A stretch of 64,000 nt of DNA from Thereva unica (taxonomy: Eukaryota; Arthropoda; Insecta; Diptera; Therevidae), in contig OX465283.1 of the NCBI GenBank assembly GCA_949987705.1, forward strand, positions 136,674,101-136,738,100, read 5' to 3'. The translations under genes were made by a program, and so were the position numbers. Below are positions 33,540-45,459 of the stretch, piece after piece. The stretch's first letter is position 1. Every line of letters starts with the position of its first letter. Under the pieces are notes generated by a model, which did not search any database, had not been told where the DNA came from, and worked only from the letters and a program-made list of their open reading frames with translations.

Positions 33540-36500
33540 AAAGTGCTCCCATGCCTTCATTTTCATATATTAAAGGACCTGCACAGAGTGTTTGTGTCTT
33601 TTTCCATTGTCTTTTGCAAGGTGCGGAAATTCCATTTCGTTCACTTGTTTTCGTCGCCTATCATTTCTTGGCCGACACGGTGTCATAGTTCTTGATTTGC
33701 AGTTCGTACTAGTTAGTTCAATAAATCGATCGATCAATAATTCGGCGAAAGACACCTGCATCGCCTCTGTTTTGAAGTTGTTGAAAACGCCGAAGTTGTT
33801 GCAAGTGCCTTCTTTGTCCAGAAAGGTTGCCAAGGTTGACCATTTTTATTTTATGCAAGATTATACAGTGGAAACTAATACTTGCAGTTCAGTGACCACC
33901 GATTATACCGTGAAATATGAAGGTTTGGAGAATCACATATGGACCTTTATTATGGTTTACAGATTTGCGGAGCCCAGGGTTCTGCTTGAAACAGCAAGGA
34001 AAGTACACCGAAAAACATCTTGGAGCAGATGATAAGGTTGGTAGATGTTTGAAGATTGATGGTAGTGCGCCGAAGGCTATCTACCAGAAGCTTAAGTCGT
34101 ACGAAGCTTGAAGAAACAACATTAACGGCAGAGTTTTGTGAAGATAAAGTGCAAGCAAACTTAAAAGCGAAGATCGATCTCAAAGGCTCAAACCAATGCT
34201 ATTATGCCGCAGTTGAAAGACGAGTAACTTTTTATTTGTTCACGATAAAACACGATAAAACTACTACTACTACTACTACCTACAAAACTACCCAAAATAA
34301 ACACTTATTGTGTATGGAAATATTGTAGGTAATAGTTTGGTGCATCAGAAAAGCAAAAAAAAATGTACTGTTAGTAACGAATTTTCTGAGAAAAACGAAG
34401 AAATCTGCCAGGTCTAGATTCTAAGCATTGTTTGAGCCTATATATTTTTTGAACGGAGTCACTCAGGTTGCTGTGCTTTATACCAAATAAAAGAATACAC
34501 ATTTTCCTAAAAGATGAGCCTAATTAGGCTACTCTATCATAATTACTTTAGGAGTTATTCAAATTTCAGTAAATTTAAAAAAAAAAAAAATTTCCCTAAT
34601 CACCCTGTATCTTAGTGGATAGTGGAGATAGCCGCCCTCTGTAGAACAATTTTTTTCTCCAAATATATCCAGGAATCACCCCTGAAAATATTAGCCGCGT
34701 ACTCCAACAAAGGATTTATTAAATTTCTGATGACCTTTACAAGTCGGGAATGATAGAATATGAGTATTTTAACTTATTAAAACGACAATATCTCAGAAAT
34801 GGCAATTCCTACGAGAAAATGTATAATATATTTTTTTGTAGATAATCGCCTAATCTACAAACTTTGTAAACACAATTTTCTGATAAGACGTACGGTTTAG
34901 CATATATTTGCAAAAAACTGATATTTTGACCCTTTGACCTTGAATAAAAAAGTTTGCAGTCGCCCAATCGCGTGGCAGTCTCTACAGCTTACGTATAATA
35001 ATGTTTTTAACGGCTGTTCCAATTTTCAGCAACTTCGGAATTATCTTCCAATTATGGCGTTTTTCGTCTATTTTGACTGGACTATAAAACTTTGATTTTT
35101 TCTCTTTTATCGCAAACCGGAACGCCAGAATACAGAACTTACGTATTCGAATTTTGTCCGAAATTTTCCGTTAAAATTGCAAACCGCAGTGCCGCTAGAA
35201 GCTGGTGACATATCCAAGCCGTACATGCATTGCATTCGTTGACAGATAATATAGAAGTGTGTGTATTCATATGCGAGCTGACGGAATATCCCGTGAATGG
35301 AAGGCATGCCACGCAAAGGTCGGGCTACTTTCAACTTTTTCTGCATTGCCGCATTCGAGATAGCACACACAAGCATAAGCACACAAACACATGAACACGT
35401 TACTTAGATTTTCGGGCTATGTGTGAAAGCCGGCACGGAACGCAACCATGTAATATTGTGTCAGAGGAAATTCGCCGGATTTCATGGAGCCTCTGAATGC
35501 AATGCATGTACGGCTTGGATATGTCACCAGCTAGAGCCTGCATGCGTTCGAATGTTCTGTTGTGGCTCCCTCTGCTCGGGGGATGTTTCATGAACCTGCA
35601 ACAATTCGAAAACCCATTCGGCGCGTTCGATTTGAATCCCTAACTGTAAAATTCGCTTGCTCTAAAATTCAAAGTGTAAACGCATATTCAAACAAGTCCC
35701 CACCGTGGCAGTCGCGGTTTCAACTTCAAACCGAAAAAAACGCGTCAGAAGTGGAAAGTTCAAGTTGTTCTAAGAAGCTGCGGTCACCGGTAAGCGGAAA
35801 TTCACTCAGGATTCTTCCTGAACTCGCGATTTTAAGACTATTTGACCTCCGTGGCGGCCCCCTTCGTGGCAGCTTTTTCTTGAAATCTTCAATAAAAAGT
35901 AACCCCTTCAATAATGTAAAAAAGTAAAAAAGTAACCCCTGTAGCAGAAACGGGCTTGTTTTGGGGCCATATGGGGGGAGAACCCACAAGAAACTCGGTC
36001 GGTAAACTTTTTTTTTGCTGGGTTTTGAATGTGCAAATATGCCTTTTTCCGCGTTTTTGCCCATTTACTAATGACAAATGAAATTATATGTTCAGAACAG
36101 GTGAATGGTTTGTTTTTAATTAGAACTGTACCACATTCTATTCTTTGGAAAGCGTAAAAACTCTCCCAGCACCCAAAAATAAACTAAAATTTTCCAAATA
36201 CATAATCTCAGTTCCCACTTTGGTAATTAAACAATTTTAAGTCTGTAATTATCTTCTTTATCAACTCAAACCTTTGCCTAATTGCCCACCGTTTCTTCTT
36301 TTTTTCCAGATTGATATACAAACACATAGCTTCCCCCACTCTTCTAAAAAAAATACCTGATATAAACACATCCGTTACGTTGTTGTCATTTTAATTCTGA
36401 ACAATCACATCACTCAGATCATGCAATTTGTTAAAATTAGTCAGTTTACGGCTGCGCAATAAGCCATCACCAGATATAATGAAGTCTGGAAAAATTCTGG

Positions 36501-38240
36501 ATGAAAGTAACAACACAATGAGGAAAAAATTACATAAGTAAGTAATTGGGAGATGCGCATTTGTTCATAAAAAATGCATGAAGGCCCCCCCTAATCTCGC
36601 GCAGGTGAGCCCAGGTGGAGATGTTAGGAAATTGCTGCTTCTTGTGTCAGGAGGAGTTCTTGAGAAGTCAGCACCTATTAGTTATGGTGGAAAAAAAACA
36701 AAAGAACTTTGCATCAAATTCTCGCGAAAGATTGTAATCTTCATGGGCTCAACTCCTTCTGTATTATTTGGTTCCCATCGTGGTGGAAGTGATGTCGAAG
36801 CACTCTTCGCTGTCATAACTGCAGAAATCTAAAATTTTAATTTTTTTACTTCCAGGTGATTTTGAGAGATGAAGCCGTGTTTTTTGTGTGCAGCTAATGC
36901 CGCGCAGGAAGAAGAGTTTTATTTACGCAATTTTACGATTGTTTTTCAGCTTTGTACAACGACCCCGCGGGATTACAGCTATTAGAGGCAACATGTCAAT
37001 AAATTACAATAATCTGCAATGGCAGGAAGTAGAGTGTTCCAGTGATTAATGGAAGATATTCGGATGAACATTTTAATTATGCCCGGTTTAAGACCATTGC
37101 GTCCGGTAATTGCGAGCGCGATTGCCGCTGGACCAGTTGCGATTATCTTGAGAGAGTGAATGAGTCAAGAATAGATCGAGAGCGCGGCTCATATATATGT
37201 ATGTATGTATAAAAAAAGGATCAAATATAAATCAAAATCCGCAGAGCGGCTCCCGACACCCACATTGAGCTCCTGGCGAAAATTTATTATGCAAAATCAC
37301 CGGTTAAGAGATTTCGTTCGCTGGTGGGTTTCCATCTTATGTAGGGCCCGTGCTCGCGTCCCAGCCGTCCATATACACACAACAGGACTTTTATGGAGTC
37401 TAGATAGCGCCGATCCCTTAAAATTCCTCGCCATAGTCTCCTTCTATTGTTACCTTGCGTCTTTGAATGCGTTCCACATAATTTGCATTTTATCGACCTT
37501 TTCGCATGCAATGATTTATAGACTGTAAATGGATTGTGGGTGGCATGAGCAGTTTTATTGCTGCACCACCATTGAGGGATAATGCGAATAAATAACCAGC
37601 GGCGCAATCGGACGCCGTTCTAGGTAGAGCTGTAAATGTCTCAGGACAATTTATATCTGAGATAAATGATATTATTCGCTTCCGTTCTGATATCCGAACG
37701 AGCTGGCAAATGATATCGGTTCATTAATTTGAATATCACTGACGTTTCTAATCCATTTGGATTGTGCCGGTTCTAATCTGATCCGCAGTTTAATATAGAA
37801 ATAAGTCTTTTAATTATTTTGTGGTTGAGACAGGATTTAAGATTTGTACTAACGATATAAGGGGGTTTGTTAGGTTTTATAGAGGGAAATTGATCACCTG
37901 GAGGATTTGAAGCAATTTTTCGTCCAACTTTAAGGTCTTCGTCAGATGAGTAAGTGGATACATAGTTGCAAGTATTTATCAAAGGATTGAGAGAATTAAT
38001 TAAATGATGAAGCTGAGATTGAAGATTAGTCATCTCTTATCTGACCAGGAACAGATTATAAGGGGTGTGTCGCAGCCGGAAACTTATTCAATTTGAATTT
38101 TTTAAGCTACTGTTGGATTCCGTTTTCATTTAAGCTGTGGAGGTGCTAGGTATTTGCTTTATAAAAAAAGAACTAAAACGACATTTTCAGTTTTGTTTGC
38201 CCATAATACTTGCGGTCACAGTCATTGCAACTGATTTCAC
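33540..38240. other. Mostly unassigned sequence with one inverted-repeat element
   Basis: Frames near 33.6-34.1 kb are 146 and 87 codons long on opposite strands without a recognisable domain. 34.5-35.1 kb is decayed non-coding repeat and contains ATCACCCTGTAT (34599-34610). An (ACT)n run lies near 34260-34276. 36.8-38.2 kb looks unique and AT-rich. A small inverted-repeat element at 35200-35532 is listed separately. Confidence 0.4.
35200..35532. mobile_element. 333-bp element with perfect 38-bp inverted ends
   Basis: 35200-35237 and 35495-35532 are exact inverse complements over 38 bp, beginning AGCTGGTGACATATCCAAGC. AGA is found immediately outside both ends (35197-35199 and 35533-35535), a possible 3-bp target-site duplication. 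The interior has no coding capacity. Alternatively it is a simple inverted duplication. Confidence 0.75.
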
Positions 38241-38259
38241 AAATGCCTGGGCTTTTTTA

Positions 38260-38779
38260 TACTAGACTCTATGATAGTAGCCACATAAGTTTGTCAGCGC
38301 TGCTACGTTCCTACGGTGGCTCACGGGTCGATGGTTAAGCAAACGCCGTCGTCACCGATAAATTTGAGGATCCTTTCTTGTACTTTATCTAACTACGCCA
38401 AAGTGGTTACTGGAGCGCAGTCCCAAATGAGAGAATTGTATACGAGAAGCGGCCAAATGTAGGACTTGCATATTACAGAACGGGACGATGGCTGGAGGAG
38501 TTCTTGAGAAACCCCGAGCCCTGGGATGATTGTTTAGCGATTTAGAATGTGGTCATTCCATCGCAAGTCTTAGACTAATGTTACGCTTAAGATGTTAAGT
38601 GACGGCCATTAGTTCAACACCATCTACTAACACGGATGGAGAGGTGTTGCCCTATTTATTAATCAGTACTTGATTTTAGTGGGGTTGTACTCGAAAGGAT
38701 TCTTGCTTCACCAACCTAGAATGAGTTCAATGTCTTTATTTGTGTAGTTTGACATTCATTCACGATCATCAAGACAGGA
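38260..38779 (-). pseudogene. Jockey-like element, 3' half of a split copy
   Basis: The minus strand matches the 10.14-10.64 kb part of the nested jockey-like copy (Glu-Leu-rich LDWW...EYNPTKIKYxLINK text and the QIAKQSSQ...GFLK block). It is degenerate. It continues, without gap or overlap apart from the shared 12-bp duplication, into 40224-40640. Confidence 0.7.
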
Positions 38780-40223
38780 CAGGTATAGTGATGATTGGAA
38801 GTTGAAGATCAATTTTAGCAAATGTGAATCGATCCTTTTCCGGACTCCTCTAAACAAAGCTTCTCGCGATGTGCGGAGGAACTGGAAAACACTCAAAATT
38901 TCGAACAATGCCGGACAAGCATTAGAAAAAAAATTGGAAGTGAAATACCTTGGGCTTTGGATGGACCAATACCTATATTTCAATAGAAATGTAAGTGCTG
39001 CTCTTGCCAAGGCAAACAAGGCGTTTCATATGACCAAAAGACTTTTTTACAGCAGACACCTAAGCCCACGGGTCAAGGTGATCTACTATCAAGCCTTGGT
39101 CAGACCAATGTTAACTTATGGTTGTCCGGTATGGTTCAACATATCTCCTTCTTACATGGAAAAGCTTCGGGTTTTTGAAAGACAATGCTTAAGGGCGTGC
39201 CTAAGCTTGTATCGAACACCCGAATCGGGCTTCGTAAAATATCACGCCAACAATATCCTCTATGATAAGGCATCTGTTAACAGGATCGACAATTTCATAA
39301 TCAAGTTGATTCGACGTCACGTCGCTAGAGCGACGGAGAGCGACAATCCTCTTATTCGGGGAGCGTTCTACCCGAATTCTGAATACCACAAAGCAGCTTG
39401 TGAACAAGGGTTTATCCCCCCAGAAGCATTTATTTACCTTGATTCCAAAAAAATGGTTCAGGATGATTCGGGGTTGCCCCTCTTATATCACATGTATCGC
39501 AATGCATGTGATAAACGAGTGCGTGCTATTGAAGAAGGCAGAGAAATACAGCATCTCCTGAGGTTCAGCACGCGAATCTCAGAAAAAGATAAAAAAGAGG
39601 CCTCCAATGCCAGTAATTTGTACTGGTGGCTGGAGGACCCCCCTTAGTTGGGTATTTGCCCTCTCTAATAAAGTTATAGAATATATTTTTTTTAATGTAA
39701 GTTAGTTTTAAAAGATTAGCTTAGTACTTAGATAGGGTTTAGTTCTAGTTTTTTCTTTGTTATGAAGGTAGATTTAAGTAAGTCTAGGTTAGTGGTGCGA
39801 GCTTCCACGAGCTATTGTTATTTCTTGTAGCTCAAGCCCGTGGAAGCCCGTCGCCTGGACGGGGGTCACCCGAGAGAATTCGACTCTGCTGCCCCCCGCC
39901 CAGATAGGTTTCTTAGGGTTAAGTTAGTTAGTAGAGTAGACTAAGTTAGCTTAAGTTTTATACAAAATAATTAATATAGCATCTAAGTTTTTAAATTTTT
40001 CTTAGGACTAGAAATAATATATAATATAAAAATAAATAAAAAATACATAAATTTTAGCCGAAAGGCATAAGTTAAATTAAGACGTAGATTAATTTAGAGT
40101 GCCTGCTGAGGGCCAGTAAGTTAGATAGATTAGAATAGGTTAGAATAATTAACTTTAAGCGTTTAGTTAAATTTATATTAGAATAGCTGTTAAGTCAAAT
40201 AAACGCTTTTAAAAACTAAAACT
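38780..40223 (+). mobile_element. Non-LTR retrotransposon family C, 5'-truncated copy with 12-bp target-site duplication
   Basis: ATCAAGACAGGA is present exactly at both ends (38768-38779 and 40224-40235). The element begins at RYSDDWKLKINFSKCE. A 281-codon frame (38802-39647, with open reading upstream) continues with FRTPLNKASRDVRRNWK, EVKYLGLWMDQYLYF, VRPMLTYGCPVWFNISPSYM and ends YWWLEDPP. These are RT thumb and C-terminal blocks and match the 51.7-53.5 kb element closely. A 576-bp 3' UTR with a GC-rich hairpin near 39.80-39.85 kb and an A-rich end follow. The frame is intact although the RT core is missing. Confidence 0.93.
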
Positions 40224-40640
40224 AATCAAGACAGGATCTGGAGCATGCTTGTCTTGCGATGAAAAAAAGAGTAACGCGTCGTCAGGGAAACTAAGAAGTA
40301 GGTGGGAGGGGATTAAAAGTAGGCCATTTATAAAGACAAGGAATAAAGCAGGTGATAAAATTGATCCCTGGAGGACCCCTGCAGAGATTGGATAAGATTC
40401 GGATTTTACTCCATCCAATACTACTTTAATTGAACGGCCAGAAAGAATACTCTCAATCCAATTCTGTAGAAGTGAGTCAACACCAATAGTTTTGAGTTTA
40501 GCTAGCAGGGCTGAGTACCATACTCTACCAAAAGCCTTGAAAATATCTAGAGCAACCAAACTAGATTCCAGGGTTTGAAAGCAAAGTAAACTTAAAGCAA
40601 AGTTCACATTTTTCAAACTAACCTTGCTGTAGACTGTGAA
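40224..40640 (-). pseudogene. Jockey-like element, 5' part of the split copy (RT core)
   Basis: The frame 40616-40209 reads SLVALDIFKAFGRVWYSALL, NWIESILSGRSIKVVLDGVK, SAGVLQGSILSPALFLVFIN and SFPDDALLFF. The D of motif A is present, PQG is LQG, and the catalytic FADD reads FPDD. Removing the family C insertion at 38780-40223 and one copy of its 12-bp duplication rejoins it to 38260-38767. Upstream of 40640 the match fades. Confidence 0.8.
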
Positions 40641-40699
40641 AGCTTGCGGTTTATTTTGTTGCGAATGCAGGTAGCCCTACTATGTTACAGGTTGCACTG

Positions 40700-41384
40700 A
40701 ACAACCCGTATCCGTCAGGTTCTTCCGAAAGTCAGTTTTCATTTTAATTGAGGCTCTCTGAGTCGGTTTTGGATCGCCATACTGCAAATTATGCTTTCCG
40801 GTTCCCCAACAATCGTTAGGTATCCAGAATCTGATCCTCTAGAATTTGGGAAGGTCATTTTCCTTGATTACTTGGATGATGCAGCCTTCCTTTGGCTGGT
40901 GGATTTGTTGGCACAAGTGATCTTAATTAGGATTGCTCATTTGTCAATTTACCTTCACGGAAGTTGTCCGTGACTACTGCCATGTTGGTCCCGGCTAACT
41001 TATGCCGTTATGAGGGTATTTGCGGCCAACTTTTTTTCTTCTGGTGCCCTGGTCCTTTGCATGCACGTGATCTGATGCTACAAATTTGTGGTTCCAGAAA
41101 CTTTTGGCAGAAAGGCGGCTGTCTGGGTCTATTTCTTGGTACCAAACGGGCTGCTAGCCGCCGTCCTGCCTCCGGTTTTTTGGGAAGGAGTTTATCAAAG
41201 CGGGTTTCAGGTGCGCTCTGTGGAGTCCCACTCCGGGCTGGATGCGTGCGTCACTGCTACTGACTGCGAAGCTACAGCTTCTATGCTGGACGAGGAACCT
41301 CTGAGATCTCTCTCCAGTTCTAACCTGATGCATCAGACCCACAACTTTTTCAATTTTTGTATAAGCATTTAATTGATCCATAGA
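40700..41384. other. Unassigned sequence
   Basis: Short frames on both strands without recognisable domains. The minus strand runs toward dispersed repeat F and may belong to the same unidentified element. Confidence 0.35.
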
Positions 41385-41650
41385 AGTCTCACGAGTATGA
41401 CAGGAAAGGAATGACAGTCCGAGTAAAAACAAAACTCGCCCGCTCCTAGCCTGCAAGAGGCACGTACGCACTGACTAAAGGGAGAAAAATTGGGGCTTTA
41501 AAATATTTTATATGTCGAAGAAAACGGGCAATCATCTTGGTGGCCATAGAGGGTTGCATTAACATACTCAGTAGACCGGTTCTTGTTTGATTGCGTACGT
41601 CAAGCAGCATTGAACGTGGTAAGTGCTTAGTTAGGAGCCCGGGGGACATT
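41385..41650 (-). repeat. Dispersed repeat F, copy 3
   Basis: The inverse complement matches copies 1 and 2 over the GAGTTTTGTTTTTACTCGG, TTGCCCGTTTTCTTCG and CAATGCTGCTTGACGTACGC segments. On the minus strand a frame starting MDQLNAYTKIEKVVGLMHQ follows, with no family that I recognise. Confidence 0.65.
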
Positions 41651-41659
41651 AAACAGAAG

Positions 41660-43490
41660 GCTTGAATTCTACACTTCAAACGAAACTAACTGAGCTTTGC
41701 AGAAGATCTACTGACTACGGTGAGTCGTGCATGTCAAAAGAGAAGATATGTTCACATAGGAATAGTTTAAAGGATTCAAAGAGTACCGACAATTGCTAGC
41801 TGATTTGCGACTTCAACGTCCATGAACTAAGAAAACATCGACGAGATCACAAAGCGTGTGTTCTAATCGGTGTACATACACAAAGAGTTGGCTGAATAGG
41901 TAAACATATGTTAAGTTCATCCAAAATATGACTTTGCAATAGCAGCTCTTGGGAGACACACAAGTTGCCGGTAGTTTCCGGTTAAACCGGCTTTTGGTTA
42001 TAGTAGAACACTGACAGAGAACATAAAGTGCAGACTCATCCTCCTGCATGTGGAGTCCTCCGCCCTTCTTATCCTCCGTAAGTGGTAATCCGGGGCTAAG
42101 CGCCCAGTCATGAATGCTCCGCAACGATTCCTTGGGCTTGTTAAAAGAACAGTTGAGTCAATTGTTCTGATGTAAACAGTTTAGCACCATTGTACCTAAG
42201 TGTGAAACTGTACATTTTAATGATCAATCAAATATTTTCCATTCATATGGAGTTACCAACCAGAAGTCAATCAATTAGCCACTCATAATTTGCATGGCTA
42301 GCTCAAAATGCAGATGAAACTGTAGATTGAAATGAAGATAGCAGCCGCATTGAAGCAGAATATTAAAGCGTTAAATTACTTGTATCACAAAGTTCACAAA
42401 ATTTCAAATCACTTCCCGGTTTCTGGCAGCAAATCCGACAAATTAACAAAGGTTTTATGACCGGCGATAATTTTATTGCGAATCGCCGCGCACCAGTGCA
42501 AACATTAGCGAAAAAGGAGATCTCCCCGCGATAAGACACACACGTCGGATGAGGAAGTGCTTAGTGATTCGCCCATAGTCCCGATGCCACGGGATGTTTA
42601 TCCTAAAACTTATCGCGAATGCCATTCCTCCTCTTCTCGAAATAAACTGCAACTTAATAAAGTCCCGACAACTTAATTAAATATCCTCGACGATAAAAAA
42701 GCATGAAGCGTCAATAAATCAGGAGCGAGCAGCGCAGAGTGCAGTGGTGTAGTTGAGTGCAGCCAGTGCAGTCAGTGCACGAAAGTTAGCGCGCCCACCG
42801 TCGATGCACTTGACCTGTGTGGATCATGTAAGTCAAAGTGGATGTGATTTTATGTATAGCGAATTGGTTAACTAAGGGGATTTAGAGGTCTTGCGATTAC
42901 GTCAGGAAACGCGATCCTGGATTAGAACTAATTTCATGCATAGTCACGCTATGAGCATAAATTTCAGAGGAGACCGAATGGAGGCGTTATCTAATGTCTC
43001 ATGGACAGGGAACTTAGTAAACATCAAGAAACACCTAGTCTTTATTTTCCGGGCACATTATTCAACGGCTGCCAGGCTGCCGGGACCGCTGCTTCGTGGC
43101 AGCCATTCTGAGAAAGTTGCAGGCGCACTTTGGCTCCTTAACCGTTCTCAATGGCTATCATCGGAGCTTCAAGACGTGTTTTATTAATTTCAATTAGATG
43201 CAATGATGAGACCATCATCCACCATCAACGAGAGACGAAGAAAATTAATTTTGCATGGCTTTCGGCACAAGACTTCATTCTAGCGATATTAGCAGGACTT
43301 TCATTGGAAAGTTAGAGCTTATCATGCCCGGATTAAAACCGGAATTATGTAATTCTTGACTTAACCTCGACTTGGGTGATTTTCTTGAAATTGCAGCACA
43401 TTTATGGCAATCGAACTACAATGACGAGTGCCTTTCTGAACGAATGAGTTAGTACATACAAATTCCTCAAAATTTTTAAAGAAACGATCA
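41660..43490. other. Unique-looking non-coding stretch
   Basis: No coding family or element terminus is seen. 42.72-42.84 kb is GC-richer with repeated GTGCAG words (see the regulatory candidate). Confidence 0.4.
42735..42830 (+). promoter_or_regulatory. Candidate promoter or 5' UTR exon (weak)
   Basis: Repeated AGTGCAG/CAGTGCA words, a TCAGTG initiator-like site, a GC-rich stretch and a possible donor (ATGTAAGTC near 42828) resemble an arthropod non-coding first exon. There is no TATA box, coding continuation or transcript evidence, so confidence is low. Confidence 0.2.
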
Positions 43491-43829
43491 AGAATATTGC
43501 TACAAAATGTGTGTCATTTTTAAACTCTTCTCTTTACTTTCACTTCGGAGCATCAAATCTTGTAACGTTAATTTAACCGCCTTTTACTCAATGCAAATGG
43601 ATGAAACTTTGCAGGCATACATATTCCCGATGACAATACACGAATATGACATTTTGTTACATTTTTTGTTGTTGATTTTGTTGTTGAGTAACAAAAAACG
43701 ATTTTTAATAAAAAATGCTTGGAATTATTCGTTCTACTCAATGTAGAGTCTTAAAATTCACTTCCCTTCAATAAAAATTGGTAAAAATTAACAGACATGT
43801 GTATTTCCGACGAAAACACACGAAAATGA

Positions 43830-44400
43830 TAGTTCCAAATTAAAAATGGCGGCCAAAAAAATATGATGGTTTACATTTTTCTTTACAAGCCACTCGTTCG
43901 ATATGGGTATCAAATGAAAGGTTATAACAAGTTGAATACAATTAGCGTCATCCTAAATTCAAAATGGCGGTAGAAAAATGGCGGCATAAAAGTGGTGGCC
44001 AACACAAAACAGAGGATCAATTTTTCTTTACAACGCGCTCGGCATGGGTATCAAATGGAAGGGAGTGACAATTAGAATACTGTTGTCTGTGTCCCGTCAT
44101 TTCAATTCAAAATGGCGGCCAACACAAAATGGCGGTTTACCCTTTTATTTACTTCGCTCTCGGTATGGATATCAAATGAAAGTGTATTAAAGTGAGTAAG
44201 AAAGTAAACTGTATGACGTCGTTTTAAATCAAATATGGCGTTCACTAAAAAATGGCGGAAGACATAACATAGCTACCAATAGCAAATAAAAATATGATTT
44301 AAAAAGATGCAAAAAAATATGTTTCCCGTTTTTAGTTTTTATTGCTCCAGCCAGTATACGCGAGCACACTACCTTTCAAAATGTAAAAAAAAAAACGTAG
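43830..44400 (+). mobile_element. Helitron-family fragment with internal repeat units
   Basis: The ATGGGTATCAAATG motif recurs at about 43903, 44044 and 44165 (spacing 141 and 121 bp), alternating with AAAATGGCGGCCAACAC-type words. The 55.70-56.0 kb Helitron shows the same three units with almost the same spacings (about 138 and 120). Downstream sequence (AAATATG and AGCCARTAT segments) is shared too. This is therefore a copy of one element, not an independent satellite. Ends are not visible here. Confidence 0.7.
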
Positions 44401-44409
44401 AGCGCTATT

Positions 44410-45235
44410 AGATTTTTGAGGGGTCATCAAATTGTGCATTTTTGGGCTGCACTTGAGAACTGTTGTAAAGAAACAAATACAAAACATGTAAAAAAGTTTC
44501 CTTATTTAACATGATAATCTAATTAAAAGTTTGGAAATTGTAATGTATTAATTAACGCTATTCGTTACTAAAAAGTAAAAAATAAAAAAAAGAAAAAAAA
44601 ATTTCTTTAAGGAATGTGTGAGATTTTTTCCATTTTGATTTAAAAGTTTATGTTGTTTAAAATCTTCTTATTTTTTACTTTTTAGTCGATTTTTTTAGTA
44701 TTTATATTAATTTTGTGTTCACAACTGATCAATATATTAAGGTAAAGAAAAGAGTTTCTTAAAATTTTTTTTTTATTACGTCAATACCCATTTGAAAACT
44801 TGGTATATGTACTTGGATTCTACTCGGAATTAAAACGAGATATTTTTGCTTGGTTAATCTTTGCGCACAAATCTGGTATAGCAACGCCATATCATCGAAT
44901 GGGAAGATCGAAACTCCATTATCTATCAATTTAAAAAGTAGGTACTATATCTGTGGTTTTTAATGATTTTGAAGAAAATAATGGATAAGCAAAAGAAGAA
45001 ACTTATTGTCAACTGGAGAAGGAATGCAGGAAGGCTTCAAACGTACAAAGGAGCACTCCAGATCCGAAATAAGTTTCAGCCAAAAACTGACCTCTGCAGA
45101 GAAGCTATCAGCAGACTCGTACAGGATAAAAGAAAATTTGGGAGAGTATTTTCAAAATTTATTGAATGCGACCCCATTGTAAAAATTGATTCCCTGTTGG
45201 AATCTTTTAACTCCTCAAGATTCGTCAACACCAGT
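44410..45235. other. AT-rich unassigned sequence
   Basis: A 111-codon frame at 44963-45298 begins with lysine-rich text and has no domain I recognise. It leads into an RTE-like C-terminus. Confidence 0.35.
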
Positions 45236-45400
45236 TACGAAAACCTCCACAATTCTTGCGAAACAAAAATTAAAACTACCCGCCTATATAAAACATAACA
45301 TACTAAAACTAACCGGCCACATAATCAGGATGGAGGACAACCCTATACGAAAACGGGTCATATTGGTACCAGGACGTTTTGAAGTTTTTTTAGAGTTTTG
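45235..45400 (+). pseudogene. RTE-like RT C-terminal fragment
   Basis: The frame reads AKQKLKLPAYIKHNILKLTG followed by HIIRMEDNPIRKRVI. This is the R..W.GH..RM.D..IPKK.L block typical of RTE-type C-termini and present in another form at 8126-8377 (minus). A CACCCTGTAT motif follows at 45405-45414. Confidence 0.65.
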
Positions 45401-45459
45401 CATATCACCCTGTATTTTTGTAACCCTATGACCTATTTCCATAAATTATGCAGCAGTGT

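Noticed and set aside
33592..34032. 146-codon plus-strand frame and overlapping 87-codon minus-strand frame
   Set aside because: Neither translation contains a motif I can name, and the two compete for the same DNA.
43503..44300. Independent satellite or minisatellite array
   Set aside because: The three units and their unequal spacing recur in the Helitron at 55.7-56.0 kb, so they are an internal part of that element.
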